Positions 1 to 10,200 of a stretch of 64,000 nt of DNA are shown here, in pieces; positions within the stretch are counted from its first letter, which is position 1, and each line of letters begins with the position of its first letter. A program made the translations under genes and the position numbers. The notes under the pieces are model-generated. The model did not search any database. It saw only the letters and a list, made by a program, of their open reading frames with translations, and was not told the DNA's origin. This DNA is from Nematostella vectensis (Eukaryota; Cnidaria; Anthozoa; Actiniaria; Edwardsiidae): assembly GCF_932526225.1 (NCBI RefSeq), contig NC_064037.1:18467471-18531470 (forward strand), given 5' to 3'.

Positions 1-515
1 GCCAAATTTACCCGACCATCCCAACCGAAGAAGATAATGGTAAAAATTTTAAACTACAACAAATCTGCTCTATTAAGAACTCTATTAACGCAAACCTCGA
101 ACACCACCAAAGAGTTAGGAAGAAGTACGCGAAGTCTCGGTCGATTATAAACAAAATAGCTATCGGGTCAGGTTCTCTCTCAGTAGCCCTATCAGCTGGG
201 GCATTGGGGACAGGGCTGACCGGGTTGGTATCCCTGTGGCTGTACCTTTAGGAGCTCTGTCAGGTGCTAGCGCTATTGTCTCAACAGTGACGGCATCAGT
301 TTCTAAGGGACTATCAAAAAAATGTACAGAAACACGCAGACATTGTGATGCTAGCTAAATCTAAGTTGAGTTCAATCGATGATCTCATTAGTAAAGCACT
401 GAGCGACAACCAAATATCCTCGGACGAATTCAATCTCATTATCAAAGAGGCTGAAAAATACCGGGAACAAGTTATGGTAGAAATGAGAGACAAACTAAAC
501 AAAATTTTAGCATAA
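1..515 (+). pseudogene. Broken transposon-associated ORF, small hydrophobic/Gly-Ala-rich protein
   Basis: A + strand reading frame runs in from the left edge and ends at TAA 513-515, but only if two frameshifts are allowed (near 215-225 and near 318-325). The N-terminal part is charged, with an EHHQRVRKKYAKS-like stretch. A Gly/Ser/Ala/Leu-rich segment of about 50 residues follows that could be a membrane hairpin. The end is a helical acidic/basic tail containing SIDDLISKALSDNQ. This architecture is familiar from multi-copy uncharacterised proteins carried by mobile elements in cnidarian and other invertebrate genomes. That is a recollection of the pattern, not a search result. Function unknown. 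The frameshifts and lack of a start inside the window argue for a dead copy. Confidence 0.4.
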
Positions 516-600
516 GGTTTTAATATGATAAGACCCCATATGGGAAGCCTATTCATGTCTCCAGAGAAAGATAGTGGGCACTTCGTCTTCACGCGTTTAG

Positions 601-985
601 TTATAAACTCACTACCATGAATGTATTTCCATCTTTCAATTGAAACAATTTGTAGAGAATGAACTTTACCTGAATATATCGTTTTCTAGTAACTAATTTA
701 TTCATAGCCGTCTCAACTTGCTCGAATCCCTTCGTATTCCCTTCTAAGTCAAAATCGAACAACAAATTTTCTAAATGGTACTTCCGATGGTACACTGACT
801 TCCTAGGTATCCTGTACATATTATCGTAAAAATCAACATACTCGACGGCATAGTCGTACCCATGGTGAACACCACAATTATTACATATATTTGCTCCATT
901 GTCATTTTACCCTATCCTGCCCATCCCTTAGTCACGTACTCCGCTATCCTTAGATCACAAAATGGACAATCGCAATATCCCCCTT
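601..985 (-). pseudogene. Broken zinc-ribbon protein fragment, mobile-element or viral-type
   Basis: On the - strand a frame ends at TAA (601-603). It reads upstream through a basic/aromatic block (RKSVYHRKYHLENLL) to a CNNC pair near 880-890. One frame over, after a stop near 907, a second pair CPFC is found near 950. CxxC-about 28 residues-CxxC followed by a Tyr/His/Arg helix is the layout of a Cys4 zinc ribbon. It resembles late-transcription-factor (VLTF3-like) proteins of large DNA viruses and related elements, but the resemblance is weak and unverified. At least one frameshift separates the two halves, so it is not functional. It converges with the ORF at 1-515, suggesting both belong to one decayed element. 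Confidence 0.4.
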
Positions 986-1039
986 CCTCTAATGTCATAT
1001 GGATCCCTCTATCACCACCTATTCTATATACTAACACAA

Positions 1040-1520
1040 GAGATTACATCCTCATATGACGGCATGGCCGTGCCGTTACGTCACGGCACATCTGTGTTGG
1101 TCTACATACAAGTTCCACAAGAGACTCCATTCCCATATGACGTCACGGCACACCTGTGCCGTTACGTCACGGCACATCTGTGTTGGTCTACATACAAGTT
1201 CCACAAGAGACTCCATTCCCATATGACCTAACGGCACAGGTGTGCCGTGACGTCACGGCACATCTGTGTTGGTCTACATACAAGTTCCACAAGATACAAC
1301 ATTCCCATATGACGTCACGGCACACCTGTCTGTTCCACAAGCGACTACATTCCTATATGACGTCACGGCCCATCTGTGCCGTTACGTCGCGGCACATCTG
1401 TGTCGGTCTACATATAAGTTCCACAAGAGACTACATTCCTATATGACGTCACGGCATATCTGTGCCGTTACGTCACGGCACATCTGTTTTGGTCTATATA
1501 CAAGTTCCACAAGCACAATC
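1040..1520. repeat. 86-bp tandem repeat carrying CRE palindromes
   Basis: About five copies of an 86-bp unit, one with a 48-bp partial insertion: the marker TCTACATA recurs at 1101, 1187, 1273, 1407 and (variant) 1493. Each unit has one or more TGACGTCA palindromes (1139, 1249, 1310, 1359, 1444) plus TACGTCAC half sites. TGACGTCA is the consensus binding site of CREB/ATF bZIP factors. Whether it is used here is unknown. Confidence 0.8.
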
Positions 1521-2067
1521 TAGTTCATGTTTCTAAGGCATCGCAACAGCCGTAACCATAGGATGGTATCATAAAATGATAACACATAACACATGTAATC
1601 CAAGCCAAGACAAATCGGGGATTACAGGGGGGTCAAAACACGCTGTCGAAACGCACTTTGACATACTATTCTATAGTAGACAATAATTTATGGTAATCTA
1701 TTCGCCATATAGTAGTCACTAATTTATGCTTATTAAATCATCATATAGCAGTCTCTAATTTATGTTGATTTATGCTAATTTATTCATCACATAGTTGACA
1801 CAAACTTCTTCATACATTGCCACCATTACATGGATTCCGTTCGGTGGGTGAGTAGTGTAGACTTGGCTTGGTTCTAGCGCATTTTACCAAAATGCGTTGG
1901 AACCGCCAAGTCCTAAACTACTAAAGCGCCTTCACATTTTTATAAGGTAAATTAAATATAAGATAAATATATTGGGTCTCAAGGGAGTCATTTGTTTAAT
2001 TAATGTTTGCGACGACGCATACTATTCCTCTAAAGCACCCAATACATTGAAGGATTGAAATATACCC
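1521..2067. other. No gene seen; AT-rich spacer
   Basis: Non-coding in all frames by inspection. It holds short imperfect direct repeats of the ATAGTAGTC/TAATTTATG type (1665-1790) and no recognisable element ends. Confidence 0.5.
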
Positions 2068-2399
2068 TAAACGCGAAACCGCGCTATAAAAGGGATAGGG
2101 AGGCGCCTTTTCACACCTCGAAAAGTTTGAAATCAAAACCAACATGGCGGACTAACCGTTAGGCAGAGCGATAGACACAAAATTTCATAATAAAACTCTG
2201 AATGCTTACTTTAAAACCCAAATAACTTCCTCATCTTTCTCAACGTAATGTTTCTTTCTACCTTTGCTAGTTCATATGGAACTAAATATTCGATTTCTAT
2301 AGGAAAATCCGAAACGCCTTGACATATCGACGGCTGAGCGACAAATGAAGGTGTCGCTGCCCTGGACACGCTCCTTTTATAGCGCGTTTTCGCGTTTAA
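2068..2399. repeat. Inverted repeat with facing TATA boxes
   Basis: About 26 bp at 2068-2093 (TAAACGCGAAAC then CGCGCTATAAAAGG) is repeated with one difference in reverse complement at 2374-2399. Each arm carries TATAAAAGG, so two strong TATA-like boxes point at each other across about 280 bp. The arms could be terminal inverted repeats of a small element or duplicated promoter cores. No target-site duplication is evident. Confidence 0.6.
2211..2370 (-). pseudogene. C-terminal coding fragment, unidentified
   Basis: A - strand frame of about 50 codons ends at TAA 2211-2213. It reads as ordinary protein (…QGVSDFPIEIEYLVPYEL… ending LRKMRKLFGF) with no start codon. It lies just downstream of the - strand TATA-like box. 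It probably belongs to the same decayed mobile element as its neighbours. Family not recognised. Confidence 0.3.
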
Positions 2400-2742
2400 A
2401 AAGTTTTGTACAACAAAGAATTGCTTTTCGTGAATATTTCATGGGTACCACTAGTTTTATTATATTGTAACGCACCATATATTTACAAGAACTATGAATG
2501 AAACACGTAAAATACAACATTAGCTTGGGGAACCTGTGCTCTACATAGAACTTTTTCAGGCATTTCGCCAACTCTGACGGTTCTTCTGGTTCTAGAAACG
2601 TATCCTCTTTTAGGTACCTTGTAAAAACTTGTCTCCCCGCTTTTGTTGCACTTTTAGTGTTATTTGAGTCTTTGTTTTGTACAATATTCTTGATGTCTTC
2701 CGAAAAAAACGTAGCAAAGCAAGCAATTTCGAAACAAAACAA
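2377..2742 (-). pseudogene. Crypton/KIAA1958-like N-terminal domain fragment
   Basis: This - strand frame of about 121 codons contains, after an acidic start, NTKSATKAGRQVFTRYLK and then a PEELAK-type helix and KKFYVE. This resembles the N-terminal domain of Crypton-derived tyrosine-recombinase-like proteins (KIAA1958/ZMYM/QRICH group), with NTK, a helix, a 'W/YL' motif and 'FY.E.R'. The rest of the frame does not continue the family and no catalytic recombinase domain follows, so it is a truncated relic. The family call rests on motif memory only. Confidence 0.4.
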
Positions 2743-3075
2743 AAAATTTACCGCGCTCTGGCATTTGTGATTTCAAACAGATGACCGCTGAATCGATTGC
2801 GAGCGCGATACAATAACACAGACAACTGTTTCCGCTGAAAATAGCGCGGGCACTTGCAGGCTGTTAGAATTGTCTGTAGACTTTAGCCAATCAGAAAACG
2901 AGTACTTACTACAGTGAATAATAATTTGAATGATCTGCCTACATATATTTGGATGATAGGTTTGTATATAGGATTGCTCTCGATTGCTTAATGAAAGCCG
3001 CCAGCTAAGAAACATTTTTGTATCGTAGAACTCCCCGCAGCATTGGACCCAGACGGACTGGCACCAGCGACACAT
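2743..3075. other. No gene seen
   Basis: Mixed-composition spacer between transposon debris and the G-rich minisatellite. No coding, RNA or element-end signal was recognised. Confidence 0.5.
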
Positions 3076-4373
3076 GGCGTACCATACGGTATGTACCCAG
3101 GGGGAGAGGGGAGGGGACACTTGGCGTACCATACAGTATGTACCCAAGGGGACAGGGGAGGGGACACTTGGCGTACCATACGGTATGTACCCAGGGGGAG
3201 AGGGGAGGGGACACTTGGCGTACCATACGGTATGTACCCAGGGGGAGAGGGGAGGGGACACTTGGCGTACCATAGGGTATGTACCCAGGGGGAGAGGGGA
3301 GGGGACACTTGGCGTACCATACGTTATGTACCCAGGGGGAGAGGGGAGGGGACACTTGGCGTACCATACGGTATGTACCAAGGGGAGAGGGGACAATTGG
3401 CGTACCATACGGTATGTACCCAGGGGAGAGGGGAGGGGACACTTGGCGTACCATACGGTATGTATCCAGGGGAAGAGGGGAGGGGACACTTGGCGTACCA
3501 TACGGTATGTACCCAGGGGGAGAGGGGAGGGGACACTTGGCGTACCATACGGTATGTACCCAGGGGGAGAGGGGAGGGGACACTTGGCGTACCATACAGT
3601 ATGTACCCAAGGGGACAGGGGAGGGGACACTTGGCGTACCATACGGTATGTACCCAGGGGGAGAGGGGAGGGGACACTTGGCGTACCATACGGTATGTAC
3701 CCAGGGGGAGAGGGGAGGGGACACTTGGCGTACCATAGGGTATGTACCCAGGGGGAGAGGGGAGGGGACACTTGGCGTACCATACGTTATGTACCCAGGG
3801 GGAGAGGGGAGGGGACACTTGGCGTACCATACGGTATGTACCAAGGGGAGAGGGGACAATTGGCGTACCATACGGTATGTACCCAGGGGAGAGGGGAGGG
3901 GACACTTGGCGTACCATACGGTATGTATCCAGGGGAAGAGGGGAGGGGACACTTGGCGTACCATACGGTATGTACCCAGGGGGAGAGGGGAGGGGACACT
4001 TGGCGTACCATACGGTATCTACCAAGGGGAGAGGGGACAATTGGCGTACCATACGGTATGTACCCAGGGGGAGAGGGGAGGGGACACATCGCGTACCATA
4101 CGTTATGTACCCAGGGGGAGAGGGGAGGGGACACTTGGCGTACCATATGGTCTGTACCCAGGGGGAGAGGGGAGGGGACACTTGGCGTACCATACGGTAT
4201 GTACCAAGGGGAGAGGGGACACTTGGCGTACCATACGCTATGTACCAAAGGGGGAGAAGGGGGGGGACACATCGCATACCATACGGTATGTACCCATGGG
4301 GAGAGGGGAGGGGACACTTGGCGTACCATACGGTATGTACCCAGGGGGAGAGGGGAGGGGACACATGCACCAC
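3076..4373. repeat. 47-bp G-rich minisatellite, about 27 copies
   Basis: The unit starts GGCGTACCATACGG, followed by TATGTACCCA and a G-rich half (runs of 5, 4 and 4 G separated by 1-3 bases). Copies begin at 3076, 3123, 3170 and so on, with occasional shorter variants. The variant ACAGTATG at 3132 recurs at 3596, giving a larger repeat of about 464 bp. The long open frames across this block on both strands come from the stop-poor unit. Confidence 0.95.
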
Positions 4374-4384
4374 ATGGTAGTACA

Positions 4385-7080
4385 GCTTTCTCGCCTTGTC
4401 CTTGTTATTGCTACCATGATAGCCTGTGTCTACTATCTATTGCTATGATAAAATAGTAGCCTGTGTCTACTATGTATTGCTATGCTACCATAATAGCCTG
4501 TGTCTACTATCTATTGCTATGATAAAATAGTAGCCTGTGTCTACTATCTATTGCTATGATACCATAGTAGCCTGTGTCTACTATCTATTGCTATGATACC
4601 ATAGTAGCCTGTGTCTACTATGTATTGCTTTGATACCATAATAGCCTGTGTCTTTTATCAATTGCTATGATACAATAGTAGCATGTGTCTTTTATCTATT
4701 GCTATGATACCATAGTAGCCTGTGTCTACCATCTATTGCTATGATACCATAGTAGCCTCTGTCTACTATCTATTGTTATAATACCATAATTGCCTGTGTC
4801 TACTATCTATTGCTATAATAACAAAGTAGCCTTTGTCTACTATCTATTGCTATGATACCATAGTAGCCTGTGTCTCTATCTATTGTTCTGATACCATAGT
4901 AGCCTGTGTCTACTATCTATTGCTATGATATCATAGTAGCCTGTGTCTACTATCTATTGCTGTGATACCATAGTAGCCTGTGTCTACTATCTATTGCTAT
5001 GATACCATTGTAGCCTGTGTCTACTATCTATTGCTATCATACCATAGTAGCCTGTGTCTACTCTCTATTGCTATGATACCATGATAGCCTGTGTCTACTA
5101 TCTATTGCTATCATACCATAGTAGCCTGTGTCTACTATCTATTGCTATGATACCATAGTAGCCTGTGTCTACCATCTATTGCTATGATACCATAGTAGCA
5201 TGTGTCTACTATCTATTGCTATGATACCATAGTAGCATGTGTCTACTATCTATTGCTATGATACCATAGTAGCCTGTGTCTCTATCTATTGTTCTGATAC
5301 CATAGTAGCCTGTGTCTACTATCTATTGCTATGATATCATAGTAGCCTGTGTCTACTATCTATTGCTGTGATACCATAGTAGCCTGTGTCTACTATCTAT
5401 TGCTATGATACCATTGTAGCCTGTGTCTACTATCTATTGCTATCATACCATAGTAGCCTGTGTCTACTCTCTATTGCTATGATACCATGATAGCCTGTGT
5501 CTACTATCTATTGCTATCATACCATAGTAGCCTGTGTCTACTATCTATTGCTATGATACCATAGTAGCCAGTGTCTACCATCTATTGCTATGATACCATA
5601 GTAGCCTGTGTCTCTATCTATTGCTATGATACCATAGTAGCATGTGTCTACTATCTATTGCTCTCATACCATAGTAGCCTGTGTCTAGTATCTATTGCTG
5701 TGATACCATAGTAGCCTGTGTCTTTTATCTATTGCTATTATACCATAGTAGCCTGTGTCTACTATCTATTGCTATGATACCATAGTAGCATGTGTCTACT
5801 ATCTATTGATATCATACCATAGTAGCCTGTGTCTTTTATCTATTGCTATGATACCATAGTAGCCTGTGTCTACTACCTATTGCTATGATACCATAGTAGC
5901 CTGTGTCTTTTATCTATTGCTATTATACCATAGTAGCCTGTGTCTGCTATCTATTGCTATGATACCATAGTAGCATGTGTCTACTATCTATTGCTATGAT
6001 ACCATAGTAGCCTGTGTCTACTATCTATTGCTATGATACCATAGTAGCCTGTGTCTACCATCTATTGCTATGATACCATAGTAGCCTGTGTCTACTATCT
6101 ATTGATATGTTACCGTAGTAGCCTGTGTCTACTATCTATTGCTATTATACCATAGTAGCCTGTGTCTACTATCTATTGCTATGATACCATAGTAGCCTGT
6201 GTCTACTATCTATTGCTATGATACCATAGTATCCTGTGTCTACTATCTATTCCTATGATACCATAGTAGCATGTGTCTACTATCTATTGATATGTTACCG
6301 TAGTAGCCTGTGTCTACTATCTATTGCTATTATACCATAGTAGCCTGTGTCTACTATCTATTGCTATGATACCATAGTAGCCTGTGTCTACTATCTATTG
6401 ATATGTTACCATAGTAGCCTGTGTCTACTATCTATTGCTATCATACCATAGTAACCTGTGTCTACTATCTATTGCTATCATACCATAGTAGCCTGTGTCT
6501 ACTATCTATTGATATGTTACCATAGTAGCCTGTGTCTACTATCTATTGCTATGATACCATAGTAGCCTGTGTCTTTTATCTATTGCTATGATACCATAGT
6601 AGCCTGTGTCTTTTATCTATTGCTATGATACCATAGTAGCCTGTGTCTACTATCTATTGCTATGTTACCATAGTAGCCTGTGTCTACTATCTATTGCTAT
6701 CATACCATAGTAGCCTGTGTCTACTATCTATTGCTATGATACCATAGTAGCCTGTGTCTACTATCTATTGCTATCATACCATAGTAGCCTTTGTCTACTA
6801 TCTATTGATATGTTACCATAGTAGCCTGTGTCTACTATCTATTGCTATGATACCATAGTAGCCTGTGTCTTTTATCTATTGCTATGATACCATAGTAGCC
6901 TGTGTCTACCATCTATTGCTATCATACCATAGTAGCCTGTGTCTACTATCTATTGCTATGATACCATAGTAGCCTGTGTCTACCATCTATTGCTATGATA
7001 CCATAGTAGCCTGTGTCTACTATCTATTGCTATCATACCATAGTAGCCTGTGTCTGCTATGTATTACTATTTTACCATGA
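4385..7080. repeat. 37-bp minisatellite, about 72 copies
   Basis: The unit is built of TAGCCTGTGTCTACTATC, then TATTGCTATGATACCA and TAG. Point variants (TTTTATC, GTTACC, ATCATACC) are scattered or recur in blocks, for example 4855-5120 and 5262-5540 share the same variant order. It ends about 60 bp before the MED23 exon at 7139. Confidence 0.95.
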
Positions 7081-7138
7081 ACAGCTTGTGTCTTTTATCG
7101 ATTGTCATCTTGCCATTATCATTTAATTCTTCCTGTAG

Positions 7139-7252
7139 AACTACCCGGAACGGTTCTATTTCGAGGGACTTCTAGAGGTAGCTGGTAACGCCGTACCTCC
7201 CGTGCAGTATTTACCGATATACTTCGGTAACGTATGCCTCAGGTTCTTACCG
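7139..7252 (+). CDS. MED23: MED23 exon a
   Basis: 114 nt, phase 0 at both ends; acceptor TCCTGTAG, donor CCG|GTGAGT. It encodes 38 residues from NYPERFYFEGLLEVAG to FGNVCLRFLP, a highly conserved part of the helical repeat body of MED23. Confidence 0.93.
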
Positions 7253-10200
7253 GTGAGTATGGAGTGTAATTTTTCGCTAACATGTACATAAATAATCCAA
7301 ATCGCCATAATACACCCCAAACAGTGCAATGTGGAATGCACTTGTACACCCCAAACAGTGCAATGTGGAATGCATTCGTACAGCCCAAACAGTGCAATGT
7401 GGAATGCACTTGTACAGCCCAAACAGTGCAATGTGGAATGCACTTGTACACCCCAAACAGTGCAATGTGGAATGCACTTGTACACCCCAAACAGTGCAAT
7501 GTGGAATGCACTTGTACAGCCCAAACAGTGCAATGTGGAATGCACTTGTACACCCCAAACAGTGCAATGTGGAATGCATTCGTACACCCCAAACAGTGCA
7601 ATGTGAAATGCACTTGTACAGCCCAAACAGTGCAATGTGAAATGCACTTGTACACCCCAAACAGTGCAATGTGAAATGCACTTGTACAGCCCAAACAGTG
7701 CAATGTGGGATGCATTCGTACACCCCAAACAGTGCAATGTGGAATGCACTTGTACACCCCAAACAGTGCAATGTGGAATGCACTTGTACAGCCCAAACAG
7801 TGCAATGTGGAATGCATTCGTACACCCCAAACAGTGCAATGTGGAATGCACTTGTACACCCCAAACAGTGCAATGTGGAATGCACTTGTACACCCCAAAC
7901 AGTGCAATGTGGAATGCACTTGTACACCCCAAACAGTGCAATGTGGAATGCACTTGTACAGCCCAAACAGTGCAATGTGGAATGCATTCGTACACCCCAA
8001 ACAGTGCAATGTGGGATGCACTTGTACACCCCAAACAGTGCAATGTGGAATGCACTTGTACAGCCCAAACAGTGCAATGTGGAATGCACTTGTACAGCCC
8101 AAACAGTGCAATGTGGAATGCATTCGTACACCCCAAACAGTGCAATGTGGAATGCATTCGTACACCCCAAACAGTGCAATGTGGAATGCACTTGTACACC
8201 CCAAACAGTGCAATGTGGAATGCACTTGTACAGCCCAAACAGTGCAATGTGGAATGCATTCGTACACCCCAAACAGTGCAATGTGGAATGCACTTGTACA
8301 GCCCAAACAGTGCAATGTGGGATGCACTTGTACACCCCAAACAGTGCAATGTGGGATGCACTTGTACACCCCAAACAGTGCAATGTGGGATGCACTTGTA
8401 CACCCCAAACAGTGCAATGTGGGATGCACTTGTACAGCCCAAACAGTGCAATGTGGAATGCATTCGTACACCCCAAACAGTGCAATGTGGAATGCACTTG
8501 TACACCCCAAACAGTGCAATGTGGAATGCACTTGTACACCCCAAACAGTGCAATGTGGGATGCACTTGTACACCCCAAACAGTGCAATGTGAAATGCACT
8601 TGTACAGCCCAAACAGTGCAATGTGGGATGCACTTGTACACCCCAAACAGTGCAATGTGAAATGCACTTGTACAGCCCAAACAGTGCAATGTGAAATGCA
8701 CTTGTACACCCCAAACAGTGCAATGTGAAATGCACTTGTACAGCCCAAACAGTGCAATGTGGGATGCATTCGTACACCCCAAACAGTGCAATGTGGAATG
8801 CACTTGTACACCCCAAACAGTGCAATGTGGAATGCACTTGTACAGCCCAAACAGTGCAATGTGGGATGCATTCGTACACCCCAAACAGTGCAATGTGGGA
8901 TGCATTCGTACACCCCAAACAGTGCAATGTGGGATGCATTCGTACACCCCAAACAGTGCAATGTGGGATGCATTCGTACACCCCAAACAGTGCAATGTGG
9001 GATGCATTCGTACACCCCAAACAGTGCAATGTGGGATGCATTCGTACACCCCAAACAGTGCAATGTGGGATGCATTCGTACACCCCAAACAGTGCAATGT
9101 GGGATGCACTTGTACAGCCCAAACAGTGCAATGTGGGATGCACTTGTACAGCCCAAACAGTGCAATGTGGAATGCACTTGTACACCCCAAACAGTGCAAT
9201 GTGAAATGCACTTGTACACCCCAAACAGTGCAATGTGAAATGCACTTGTACACCCCAAACAGTGCAATGTGGAATGCACTTGTACACCCCAAACAGTGCA
9301 ATGTGGAATGCACTTGTACACCCCAAACAGTGCAATGTGGGATGCATTCGTACACCCCAAACAGTGCAATGTGGGATGCATTCGTACACCCCAAACAGTG
9401 CAATGTGGGATGCACTTGTACAGCCCAAACAGTGCAATGTGGGATGCACTTGTACAGCCCAAACAGTGCAATGTGGAATGCACTTGTACACCCCAAACAG
9501 TGCAATGTGGGATGCACTTGTACACCCCAAACAGTGCAATGTGAAATGCACTTGTACACCCCAAACAGTGCAATGTGGAATGCACTTGTACACCCCAAAC
9601 AGTGCAATGTGGAATGCACTTGTACACCCCAAACAGTGCAATGTGAAATGCATTCGTACACCCCAAACAGTGCAATGTGGAATGCACTTGTACAGCCCAA
9701 ACAGTGCAATGTGGAATGCATTCGTACACCCCAAACAGTGCAATGTGGAATGCACTTGTACACCCCAAACAGTGCAATGTGGAATGCACTTGTACACCCC
9801 AAACAGTGCAATGTGGAATGCACTTGTACACCCCAAACAATGCAATGTGGAATGCACTTGTACACCCCAAACAATGCAATGTGAAATGCACTTGTATTAA
9901 TAAAGGGCCTCTTGTGTTTACAGGTTTTTGATATCGTGATTCACCGGTTTCTTGAGCTTCCGCCAGTCTTCAAGTCTCTAGAGAGCCTTCTCGACCATCT
10001 CGGCTCACTCTACAAGTTCCACGGTAGGTACTCCCTCCCCTACCCCTCACCCCTCAAGCACAAATACGGTAATATTAATCCGCTGTCTGTCTTAACGTGG
10101 TCTGTCTTCACTTGGTCTGTCTCACGTGGTATATCTTCACGTGGTCTGTCTTCTCATGGTCTGTCTTCACGTGGTCTGTCTTCTCATGGTCTGTCTTAAC

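Noticed and set aside
3074-4456. Gly/Arg-rich collagen-like or antifreeze-like protein
   Set aside because: 47-bp minisatellite with open frames on both strands. No Gly-X-Y regularity and no flanking coding sequence.
1-7138. Upstream MED23 exons or the MED23 promoter
   Set aside because: I looked for the MED23 sequence expected before NYPERFYF and for an ATG exon and found none. The TATA boxes at 2083 and 2377 sit in transposon debris and not before a MED23 start.
7156-9891. Cys/His-rich reading frames of about 900 codons on the - strand
   Set aside because: Pure 34-bp tandem repeat inside a MED23 intron, open in every frame. No start context or homology.
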